Shown piece after piece: positions 34,101-45,500 of a stretch of DNA of 64,000 nucleotides. The DNA comes from Sesamum alatum. Its lineage: Eukaryota; Streptophyta; Magnoliopsida; Lamiales; Pedaliaceae. The position numbers and the translations under genes were made by a program. The notes beneath the pieces were generated by a model, which was given only the letters and a program-made list of their open reading frames with translations, made no database searches and was not told the DNA's origin. The stretch is from NCBI GenBank assembly GCA_034509735.1, contig JACGWO010000006.1, positions 34,775,141 through 34,839,140 on the forward strand, read 5' to 3'. How positions within the stretch are numbered: the first letter of the stretch is position 1; each line of letters begins with the position of its first letter.

Positions 34101-37100
34101 ATTGTTCAAATCAGAAGCTAGTGTAACCAAGTATGGTATAAGCTATGAGCAAAATGCTCATTTATTCACTGAACATTGATTCTTTTCTTTATCTTTCATG
34201 GGGAATATATGAATACGATTCACGTGTCTTGGTCATGCTCTTGATTTGGTTTCTTTGTGTTATCCTCAGAAGTAATGAGGCTGAAGATTCGTTCATCATT
34301 AAGCTGACTCAAAGCATAAGTAGTGCATTCTTTCCATGTTTCAGGTACGTAGAATGGCGACCTACAGATAAAGGATAATTATATTGATACTCCTACTCCC
34401 TGCATAATGAAAATATAGAAATTATCCCTTTACTTTATATAATTACATTGATTGCTCATGATAGTCAGAATAGTATCCAGATGAAGTCAGAAGACTTATT
34501 TTCCCTTTTCCTGACAGCTAAAAAGAATAAATAAATTGAACAAAAGTAAAATGATTGTTTCAACCTTTTCACCCTATGTTTTAAATTTCAAATGTAAAAG
34601 TTTTCCCACCTTTTCTCTGCCTTTTTATTTCTCTCCACAATTACTCTTATACTTTCTCCCTCCTATCATACACACACACCAAAAAGAAAAAACAAACACC
34701 AAATACACAGAAGCACGCACATGCGCGCACCACACACACACGCACACACACATATATATTATATATATATATATATTATCATATGCACGCCACATGGAAA
34801 CACCCTTCCCCAACACAAAGACATAAAAGAAGAGAGCTGGGTGTGGGAAGTCGGAAAAGGGTGTGACTGGTGGGTGGGGTGTGAGTGCCATGGGCTGGTT
34901 GAGATAGGGAGGAAGAAGAAGATGAGAGAAAAACAAAGGGGGAAAAAGAAGATAAAAGAAGAAATTAATTACTAATAAATTAATAGACAAAATCAAACAT
35001 ATTTTAAATAAAATCAAACATATTCACTTATTGTTTAAATAAAATTTCATATTACAAAGAAAAGTGAACGAATGAGAATGAAAAAGTACGAAGTAAATTA
35101 ACTGGGTATAAGAAATTAAAACGATAAAAGAATTCTTTTAATGTTAAAAATTAAAGATATATTGGTCAAAGTATGGGAATATGGCTCGATTGGTTAAGCA
35201 TAATTTAGTATTTAAAATCTCTTTCTTTCACATGAATCTAATTTGAATTTTTTTATTAAAAATATATTGTTGCTTAGCAGTTCTGGTTAAACTACAAACT
35301 AGTAAAATAAGTAAAAAGAATACGTCTTTGATTACTAAATAAATCTAATTGGAATGTTAAATTCTGTCAAAATATTACATTTCCATGGGTTATCTAATAA
35401 TATCAATCAGCCCCTTTCATATGGAAGGATATATTTGTCGAAAACCGTTGTGCCAGATTCTTGATCACAAAGTCCACAGGTAAAATTGGTTTTTTGTTTT
35501 TCTATGTTGATATTAGCATCTTCTAGACTGGAATGAGGGGGTGCCAGTGTACGGCACACTTTAGTATTAGTAGGTGTCAATATCATTTTTCAAAGGTCTT
35601 GTATTTTGACCATTTTGCAAGGCGTATGAAATCTAACTATTCCTAAAGATAAATATATCATACTGATCTTCTATTGGGCCATCCAGGCTCTAGTATGCAG
35701 TGTAAATCTTCTGTGACTCTTTGTGTGTCTGCAATTATCCTATTTAAGAGTCACCTTCATAATAATTGCTTTCTGTATCTCCAGTCCAGATGGGAAATTC
35801 CTTGTATTTTTGTCTGCAAAAAGTTCTGTAGATTCTGGGGCACATTCTGCAACAGATTCACTTCATAAAGTTGAGTGGCCCTCAGATGGAAAACTGGCTA
35901 CATCCTTGAAAATTATTGATGTGGTATGCTCTTCTTTTATTTGCTTTTAAATGATAAATAACTGTAAAGGAATTAGCAAACAGATTGGAAATTGTTGATC
36001 TCCGTGGATTTCCACTGTGTTGATAAATTTGTACATTTGACTAGTTTATTCTGATATTTGTTTACTGATGCTCAAGGGAAGAACTTCTTGACTGAGAAAA
36101 AGTTGGGGAGCCTGTTTAGTGTATACTCTGTGCTGCTTCTCACACATTTATTTTGTCCTGTCCTCTGTTTTATCTTTTAGGTTCCTGTCGTGATGTGTCC
36201 TGAGGATGGCTGCTTTCCTGGGCTTTATTGCTCGAAGTTTCTTACTAGACCATGGCTTTCTGATGGACATACAATGGTTTTATCATCTTATTGGGGTAGT
36301 ACTCAAAAGATACTTTCAGTGGATGTATTAAGGTAATTCAGACCTGTGATAACCAATCTCAAATATAACCGAACCTAGTAATTCTCTGTTCTGTGTGGTA
36401 AAAATGGCGCCTTGTTTACAGTGGACAAGTATCTCAAATCAGTCCGGATAACTCAAATTCTTCTTGGGATGTCCTTGCACTAGATGGTGACAATATTATT
36501 GCTGGTAGGAGAGAGTACTTATTTTTGAATGGGTTATCCATTTTTTTGCTCTTACTACACTCAATAATTTTGTATTTACTTCTTTAAAGTATGCAGTAGT
36601 CTTACTGATATTCCTGCAATCAAGTACGGTAGTCGGCTTGGGAAGTTAGCTGCAGATGTCAAATGGAGTTGGCGGGATGTATCAACCCCCACAACCCAAT
36701 GCTCTGAGAAGGTATCTTAATCTTTTTCTGCACCTACGAACTTTTCTATTTTGCGCATGCTTGCAATACAGAGCTCATTATTATCCTGTTATGATTTTAT
36801 GCAGGTTTCGTCTTTGTTGGCATCGCTACAATTTGATATCATGAAGATTCCAGTCAGGAATGTCTCTGAGAACCTTACAAAAGGTGGTTTGACAAGATTT
36901 TTTTGCATAAAACATTTTTCTTCATGCTTTGTGAAAGAGAACAGAGTATTATTCCTTCTTATGATTTCAAAGCATTTCTAGGGGATGTCTTCTAGTGATT
37001 ACCTGATACTTGCAGTTTTAGGAGAATCTTACTGTAGAACTATAATCGAGATGTAATACTGAGAAGGCAGGCAGGAAGATATGAGAAACAAGATAATGAA

Positions 37101-39402
37101 TTCGTTTTTATCTTAAATCACGTTGTTTGAGATAATCCTATTTGATTATTCGTCTCTTTGAACGTTTAATTTGTACTAGGTGCAAGCAAACCAATTGAAG
37201 CTATATATGTATCCTCAAAGTCCAGGAAGTCTGACTCCCCTGATCCATTAATTGTAATCCTTCATGGAGGTCCTCACTCTGTCTTATTGTCGAGCTTTTC
37301 AAAGTCCTCTGCTTTCCTCGCCTCACTTGGTTACAGCTTGCTTATTGTGAATTATAGGTAAGCAGCAGGGAACTCATTTCCTTACTTTTTCTCAAATAAA
37401 TTACCAAAAATCAGCACTTCCCTTTATTTGAGTACATAGGGAAATGATGAATTGATAGTGTAAGTTCGGTTTCTTGTTTCAACTATGCTAGTATATTTCC
37501 CATAGTTCATATAAACTTTGAGAGTCATATTCAATTTATATCAGTTGATTACAAAGTTGGGAGCACGTCATTATAATTTTCCATTGTTTTGATTGTAAGT
37601 GATGGTTATGCCGAAGACTCCAACTGCTTTCCCCACCTTTTGTTGGATACCCAACGTTTTATCTCAGTGTTGTGTAACCTGTTGATGTTTGATGTCAAGA
37701 AAGATTCATGTCGAGCCGCAACTTTGCTGCATTTATAACATGCATGTTTCTTGGATATTATTATGGACAGCTGAGGGGTTTATTCCATTTTGCATAAGTG
37801 GTTACGTGGTCGGACTATGTTGGCCATTCAAGATTCTGTGCCTACTCTTGTACTTGATTGAGTATTTATGCAGCGGAAGCAGTTTTTATTTAATCATTAT
37901 TTGTGCACATAAGAGTAGAGAATCATGAAGGGGCAACCTGTCCCTTCATTATATGCAACTTCTCTTTCAGTTTGGTTATGAAAAATTTGAAAAATGGGAC
38001 ATGGCTTGAACTGGAAGAATGCATGAATAGTGCTGTTTCCGTTCAGGCTAATATGCTGCTGTTGTAATTCAAATATTAATGGTTATATCACAAAGAAAAT
38101 TTAAATCTGCTTCTAAATCGAACAATTCCAATTTGACTTTGTTCCACAGAGGTTCTTTGGGATTTGGTGAGGAAGCATTGCAGTCTCTTCCAGGAAAAAT
38201 TGGGTCTCAGGTATTTGTTCTGTAGCTCATATGGTGTCCATATTTACAAGCAAAATAGCTTATTCGGTAACTTAATATCTGAGAGTTACTACATCTTCTC
38301 GCTGCTTACGCAGGATGTCACTGATGTACTCACAGCTATAGACCATGTCATTGACAAAGGACTCGCAGATCCATCTAAAATAGCCGTTCTGGGTGGTTCC
38401 CATGGTGGATTTTTGACGACACACTTGATTGGCCAGGTCAACTGGTTTTCTTACTACAAACTTTTTTCATATATATGTTACTTTTACGTGCCACATGCAT
38501 CAGACGAGTTAATCCCCTTGTTGATTGACTAATTGCTGATGTCGAAATTCTTTCTTTGTCTCTTCAGGCACCAGAGAAGTTTGTCGCAGCAGCAGCTAGG
38601 AACCCTGTGTGCAACCTATCTCTGATGGTCGGCACAAGTGATATTCCTGATTGGTGCTACTTTGAGGCGTATGGAAGTGAAGGAAAATCTATCTTTACAG
38701 AATCCCCTTCACCCGAACACCTTGCTTTGTTTTATAGCAAGTCTCCTATTTCTCACATCTCAAAGGTTTGATTCTGTTACAAAATTCTCAATCTCTCAAG
38801 CCACTATTCCCAGTTCTGCTTGATTTCTCTCACGCGTGAATACACTGCAGGTCAAAACTCCGACGCTGTTCCTTCTTGGCGCTCAGGACCTTCGTGTGCC
38901 AGTTTCTAACGGAATACAAGTAAGACCTCATATTATCAGCTGGAGTTAAAATGAAACCAACGATACAATTCCAATTATTGCTCTGCATATATTATATGGC
39001 TTTGAAGATGATAACATGATTTAGCCATCTATTTCACATTTCTCTCCCACGTAACCGATCTTTGATATGGAAACTACCAACTCTTCATGGTTGATATGTT
39101 GCCCCGATTTTGATACTCCCTGTCGTGCATTGTCAAATTTGTCATGGTCGTCTAATTGCTTCCGTTTTTCATGAATGTAGTATGCACGAGCACTGAAGGA
39201 GAAAGGAGTCGAGACGAAGGTGATTGTGTTTCCCAACGATGTGCATGGCATCGATAGGTAAACCATTCTTACTAAACTAAGTTTCACTCTAACCATGGAT
39301 ATGGGTATGGAGTCTGATACGACGTTTTTCTCTCGCAGACCCCAGTCGGACTTTGAAAGCTTCCTTAACATTGCAGTATGGTTCAAGAAATATTGCAGAT
39401 AG
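31125..39402 (+). CDS. Acylamino-acid-releasing enzyme, copy 1 (AARE1), 826 aa with N-terminal leader, 18 exons
   Basis: Exons: 31125-31270, 32582-32754, 32890-33199, 33623-33844, 33921-34130, 34270-34344, 35785-35923, 36181-36332, 36422-36504, 36590-36711, 36805-36883, 37180-37357, 38150-38210, 38314-38436, 38568-38766 (last base 38765), 38851-38919, 39181-39257, 39339-39402. All phases join (2481 bp including stop). Residues 1-56 form a Ser/Thr/Pro/Arg-rich leader without any Asp or Glu, as in plastid or mitochondrial targeting peptides; an internal Met at 57 (base 32604) would give a 770-aa form, close to the 764 aa of the Arabidopsis enzyme. The N-terminal two thirds should form the beta-propeller. 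The C-terminal hydrolase domain has HGGPH at 599-603 and the triad Ser679 (GGSHGG), Asp770 (LGAQDLRVP) and His802 (PNDVHGID). Peptidase family S9 enzymes of this type release N-acylated amino acids from peptides and help clear oxidised proteins. A second copy follows downstream in the same direction. Confidence 0.93.
31671..31774 (+). repeat. Repeated 18-bp word in AARE1 intron 1
   Basis: GCATCACTCTAATCCCTT occurs at 31671, 31738 and 31756, the last two in tandem. Confidence 0.85.
34380..35700 (+). repeat. Expanded intron 6 of AARE1 with compound AC/AT microsatellite
   Basis: Intron 6 spans 34345-35784 (1440 bp), against 97 bp in copy 2. The extra sequence holds an AC/CA-rich tract (about 34669-34750) running into a (TA)n tract (about 34752-34778), then A/G-rich DNA and AT-rich filler. 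It looks like an insertion after duplication, or a deletion in copy 2. No element boundary was identified. Confidence 0.7.
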
Positions 39403-40537
39403 CAGCCCTATGTGTATATCTTGCTGCAATAACTGCCATTAATGGACTATGTTTACAAGTCTTCATGTACTTAAGTACCTGAGTTGGAACTTGTCTGAAT
39501 CCCATTGTCCACAGACAATCTTGTTGAATTTTTTCCTTTCCGACCAAACTTTGCTCCAATTCTCAGGGAAAAAAATATGACTGTGAGGTTGTCTTAGTGA
39601 AGTGTCCCTTTTCTTGATTTTCACATTTCAGAATGAAAGAAGCAAACCACAGTATACTAACAACATGTTGATCACCTATAAGAGACCTTGAAGATGAAAA
39701 TTTGTACGGTGTTTGAAATCTTAGAGTCACACTTCAGATTTGTTTAATTTGCATATGGATCAATAAAATTAGTTTCATATTTAATATGGAATGAGAATAT
39801 AAATTAAAAAGAAAAGGGTAAATAACAATGGGTTTTCTAGAGGTTTTCCGTAATTAAAATACTCTTTCATTGTTTAAAAATTACAAATGCTCATCTAGAA
39901 TTAACGATTGTTTAACAAATATTAACGTAGAGAGTATTTGTTAGATGCCTATTAATTTTAAGAGTATCTGTAAATTTTTGAATAATGACAATATTTGTTA
40001 TTATAATAAACCTCAAAACGGTCTAATTCATCAAAAGAAAAAACAAACCAAGAATCAATAATTCTTTATTATTAATTGGATAAACGACAAGTACTAAAAG
40101 GACCAAGTATTCCTATTCTCTAGGCAGTTTTGTCTTTTCCTGCAAACAAAGAAGCAACTCAAAAACCAACAAGAATTTCTTTTTTCTTTTTGGTCCTTCA
40201 ATTATATGCATCTAATATTTTAGCCCCTCAGTCTATAATAATATATATATTTGGCGCTGGCCTCCAAGTGAAAAATATAGTTTACTTTTCAATTTTACCC
40301 AACTTCTTGGCAAAGCATTTGAGACAACATTGGAAATTTTAACTTAATATCACCACACAACTAATTTTAAACTAAATTGTTGTAGTTGAACCTTATAAAT
40401 TAGATTATAATCTTAAAAATGAAACTTTATTTATTATGTTTGTTTTACATTTATGATAAGACTAGTGTGGAATAAAACACCATCTCGAAAATAAATTAAA
40501 AAAATAGTATGAGAATAATAGTTTTAGATATTAAAAA
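39403..40537. other. Spacer between the two AARE genes, with a worn mini-element
   Basis: 3' flank of AARE1. About 39816-40020 holds a decayed GGGTAAATTA relative (GGGTAAATAACAATGGGTTT ... AGAGTATTTGTTAGATGCCT). No gene. Confidence 0.5.
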
Positions 40538-40961
40538 GGGTAAACTACATTTACCTCCTCTGAAGTTTGGCATAATTACAAATACTCCCTCATCGTTTGA
40601 AAAATTACAATACCCCCTGAGGTTTGTAACCGTCTAACAAATAATCTATTTCCATTCATTTTTATGAGTGAACTGACCAAATGCCCTTATGCATTCTATT
40701 TAAATTTTAAAATTCTTTGAATTTTTTTGAACTACAATGTGCAGAGAGAGATTCTTAAATTTTTTTACACAGAGTAGTTAATAATGCAATTTGCCTTGAT
40801 TGATTTTTTTGCAATTTAGCTAAAAAATCAAGGGCAAAATGGTCAATTTCAGACCTTTGGTTGAAAATTACAAACCTCAAAGGGGTATTTATAATTTTTC
40901 AAACAACGAGAGGGTATTTGTAATTATGCCAAACTTCAAAAAAGGTAGATATAATTTATCC
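40538..40961. mobile_element. GGGTAAATTA-family foldback element with perfect 9-bp TSD
   Basis: Starts GGGTAAACTACATTTACCTC and ends AGGTAGATATAATTTATCC. TATTAAAAA flanks it at 40529-40537 and 40962-40970. It sits between the tandem AARE genes. The inner words CAAACCTCAAAGGGGTATTT and ACTGACCAAATGCCCTTATG belong to the family. Confidence 0.88.
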
Positions 40962-41121
40962 TATTAAAAATTAGAATATAGGACATGTTACCAATTTCCT
41001 AACACCTTTTGCATTCCATTTCATGTTACACTTTTAACTGATTTCTACAAAATTCAAATTAAATCCAAATACTTTCGAAAGAGGGATAAAATTGAAAAAT
41101 AATTACATATATATTTTCTTA

Positions 41122-41236
41122 ATAGTAGTGACAACTGAGTTGAGCCGGTTCGCAAGATTTGAAGTTCGACTTCAACTCGAGTTTTTTGAGCTCGAGCCAA
41201 AAATATTTGTTAGCAAAGCTCACGAGCCGGCTCGAC
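41122..41236. repeat. Short GAGCCGG inverted repeat upstream of AARE2
   Basis: ACTGAGTTGAGCCGGTTCGC pairs with CACGAGCCGGCTCGACTCAG about 100 bp later. Probably a miniature element of unknown class. Confidence 0.55.
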
Positions 41237-41373
41237 TCAGTGCATAATACTTGGGGGGACGAGTGCATGATATTTTCATAGTTTGAGGGGTAAGGGTATT
41301 ACGTGCATATAGTTGAGGGGGCAAAGTGAAAATTCGCCTTTATTACAAAGTCGTAAACAGAAAGATCTTGGTT

Positions 41374-41487
41374 GGGACGAATCTGAGGTTGCTCCACTTC
41401 ACTACATAAACAACTGAACTAAGTTTCACTCCAACTTCAACTCTCTCTTTTCGTCAAGAATCTTCCACCCCTTCTCTCCACCTTCAG
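41374..41487 (+). other. 5' untranslated exon of AARE2, homologous to the coding leader exon of AARE1
   Basis: GGGACGAATCTGAGGTTGCT CCACTTCAC here aligns with ATGACGAATCCGATACCACT CCACTTCAC at 31125 of copy 1. The position of the start codon is GGG, an in-frame TAA follows 11 codons later, and no in-frame ATG lies between that stop and the splice donor at 41487 (TTCAG|GTACTC). The exon still splices in the same place and phase, so it is kept as leader RNA. Confidence 0.7.
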
Positions 41488-42519
41488 GTACTCTCTCTCA
41501 CCGCTTATATTACCAGTGAGTGTACCATGTATGAATTTCTAATCTTGTCAGTGAAACAAATTGATGTATACTGTATGTTGCTGTTGTCTTCTGCTTGCCA
41601 GTATTCAGTAACTCTGATTTCATGTAAAAGAATGGTATGTTGTGTGTATGTTTGATGCTTTATTTTGCTCTTATGTAGGATTTTTGAGTTTTACTTTCTA
41701 AGAAGTTTATGGATTCATGGTTGTATGTGTACATTTTGTTGTTTTACTGTAATGGTAGTGGATGTTATGTGGGTTCTTGAAAGTTGGAAGGTTTTGTTGC
41801 TGATAATGATAAAAAAGATACAAGATTCTTGATGCTGGCATGTGTTTTTGCTTGCTTTTGTGTTTGCATCTTTATTTTGGTGTGTTTACATATGAAGTAA
41901 ATGTACTGTTGAGGAGGCCACTGATGATTTGGCTTGAAACTGTGGATTAGGATATCGGTCTCATATTTAGGCGACGGGATCAAGATATAATATTTATGTC
42001 GTAATAAAGCAAACCTTGTTCTTTCAACTGTTTTGATCTTATATGTATTCAGGCAAGTCTGCTTCTGATTCTATATCAAATGATGAGGGGCTTCTAAATG
42101 GGTAGGAATGTTATTTTGATTCTTCGTGATGAGAAATCAATGTATCCCATGAAGATATAATTCATGATCCAATAGATCGTTGATTAAAGAAAAGGATTTG
42201 TCAAGTGATTCCTTGCCTGATTAATTTGATGGCTCCTTTCTGGTTTAGTAATATTACATAAGATAATGAGACGATTTATAAATTTTCTTAAACTTGTTGC
42301 ATCAGAAATTTCCGTGATTGTTGGGAGATTTGTCTCTCCTCGCCTAGTGTCTTTAGTATATTTGTAGATTTTAATTTAAACTTGAGGTGGATACTACTTT
42401 AATTTTTCATTGAGAGGCGTTCCCGCTTTGTATTTTCAACCCTGTTTTCCATCTTATTATCAATCAGTTAATTACTTTCATTTATATGTAATCTTAGAGG
42501 TATATCATTCCTATCAATC

Positions 42520-45500
42520 ATGGACGATGTCGGAGGCAGCCCTGTAAAACAGATCCCAGCTGGTTTAGATGCAGCTGGTGAAGAAGAATTTGCTTCTCTG
42601 TCTAAGTTGCTCCAAGAATTCACAGATATCCCAACCATTGATAAAGCATGGACTCTTAAATCTGAAACCGGTACAGCTGCTTGATTTGTTCTACATTATT
42701 CCATTCCTTTCCGTTCTTCTTCATTTTCCACTCTTTTTGTTTAATCTCTTGTTCAAGCAAACATGTTTGATTGCTACTGTTTTATCTTCATGGTCCTGTT
42801 TCTTTCTTTTTTTTTTTTATCCGCAGATGATGGTTCTTCTGCCATGTTTTTGATCAGCCAACCAGATCTTTTGTCTAATAAAATGAGGAAATTAATATTA
42901 TCCAGTCATATCTTACAAAGAAGTAACAACTCCGTAAGTTTTCATTGGGCCCCATTCCCTGTTGAGATGACCGGTGTGTCTGCCGCGGTTCCCTCTCCAT
43001 CAGGATCAAAGCTTCTTGTTATTCGAAATTCTGAAGGTGACTCTCCAACCCACTTTGAAATATGGGATCCATCTCAAGTTAAGAAGGAGTTTGCTATTCC
43101 CCGCTCTATCCATGGACCTGTATATTCAGATGGATGGTAAATATACTTTACTAAGTACTTACTATAACAAATAAGGGGGAAGAAAAGAAGGTAAATAATA
43201 TGTCTATATACTACATAGTTATCAAAGTCGCCATAGCTTAAGTCCTAAATTAAAGTTGAAAAAAGATCTGAGTCTAAGTAGTTGGCATTGCCAACACATT
43301 TCATTTTTATGATCGTATCAATATCCTCAAATTACGGGGAAAACAGTCAAATTTCGGCCTTTTCAAGTTTATGCAGATTTGAGGTCCACTTCGGTGAATT
43401 TTGTTTGCATGAAATGAGCTGGAGTATCAGTGTTATCTTATGTTTGGTTCCAACAGAATAAACTTTCATTTGGTTGGATAAACAATAGGGACGGATGATG
43501 CAATTTACATTTCTTAAGCCACCTTTCCACAATTTCACTCACTTGAATGAAATATATCGGACAATTGCCATCACATCCTCCACCTCTCCATCCCCCTTCC
43601 CTACTTATAGTAGAATTCAGTTTTGAGTTTTATTTAGCTCTTTATTTCCTTCAATATGAAATAATGAACTGAATAGGTCCAATTACTATACAATTAACAG
43701 TAACTAGGGTCACTAACACGTATACACTAAGGTTAAAGTTTATCTTCTTATACTGGATGGTTAATTATTTTAATGTGGGTGCATGCATTACCCCCACATT
43801 AATTGTCAATTCATTCTCCTGCATATGTTAGTGGAATTAGCCTCACTTGTGATTTTTTCATTCTCACTTTTTATATTCCTCTGGTGGCAGGTTTGAGGGA
43901 ATTTCGTGGAACTTAGATGAAACCGTCATAGCTTATGTTGCTGAGGAACCTGATCCCCCCAAACCTACATTTAGTAGCTTTGGATACAAAAAAGAGAGTA
44001 CGGCAGATAAGGATTTTGGCAGCTGGAAGGGTCAAGGTAATTGGGAAGAGGACTGGGGAGAAACTTATGCTGGGAAAAGGCAGCCGGCTCTTTTTGTTAT
44101 CGACATTTGCTGGTATAACTAGTTGCACATGTGCTGTAATGCTTGATGAGTTAACTGCTTCAAGAATCAAGTTCTAAAACAAATATTCGGTAGTGGACAG
44201 GTACGTGCTGTTGCAGGAGTAGGAAGGGATTTGAGTGTTGGGCAAGTTGTATGGGCTCCATCAGTTGAAGGTCAGCAATACCTGGTTTTTGTTGGGTGGC
44301 CAAGTACAAGGAAGTTTGGTGTCAAATATTGCAGCAACAGGCCTTGTGCCTTGTATGCAGTCAAAGCGCCATCTTTCATATCAGAAGCTAGTGCAACCAG
44401 GTAGTATACAAGCTATAAGTAAAATGGTCGTTTATTTCACTAAATTCCAATTCTTTTTCATCTTTTATGATAACCATAAGAAATATTTGGATACAGTTCA
44501 CTTGCCTTGTTATGCTCTTGATTTGGTATTTTTCTGTTTATCTTCAGAAGTAATAATGCAGCTGAAGATTCGCTCATAATTAATCTGACTCAAAGCATAA
44601 GTAGTGCATTATTTCCACGTTTCAGGTATGTAGAACAGCCACTTTTATTTGAATACATCCTAATGATATTTCAATAGGGCATCGGCAAGTCCCCTCATAA
44701 TAATTGCTTTCTCTATCTTCAGCCAAGACGGGAAGTTCTTAGTGTTTTTGTCTACAAAAAGTGCTGTTGATTCCGGGGCACATTTGGCGACTGATTCGCT
44801 TCATAAGATTGATTGGCCATCTGATGGAAAGCTGGGCCCATCCTTGAAAATTATTGACTTGGTATTCTCCTTTTCTATTATTTTTCTAAATAACTGCAAC
44901 AGGAATTAGCTAACAGTTGGACATTGTGAACTCTCATGACATGCTTTCATATATATGTTCTGATGTCGTTTTCTGATGCTCACGAGAAGAGGTTCTTAAG
45001 TTGTGAATGCCACGTACTCAAATTGAATATTGCCTCTCTTAAGGTCTTCATTCTGGGCTGATGCCGGAACATAAAAGTTTTTAAAACTCTTGGCTCTCTT
45101 AGGTATCAAGGAAATTTCTTGGTACCTAAAGAACTTCATAACTTAAACCTATCCTCTGTGCTACCTTTTAGGTTCCTGTCGTGATGTGTCCTGAGGATGG
45201 CTGCTTTCCCGGACTTTATTGCTCTAAGTTTCTTGACAAGCCATGGCTTTCTGATGGGCATACAATGGTTTTTTCTTCTGTTTGGGGCAGTACTCAAACA
45301 ATACTCTCTGTGGATGTGTTAAGGTAAACCAGACCTGTTTCAAATTTCAATCAATTTCAAATATATAGAACTTAGTCGATCTCTCTTCTTTAGTACAAAT
45401 CGCGCCTTCTGTGTTTTCCAGTGGACAAGTTTCACGAATCAGCCCGAACAATTCAAACTTCTCCTGGGATGTCCTTACATTTGATGGTGACAATATTATT

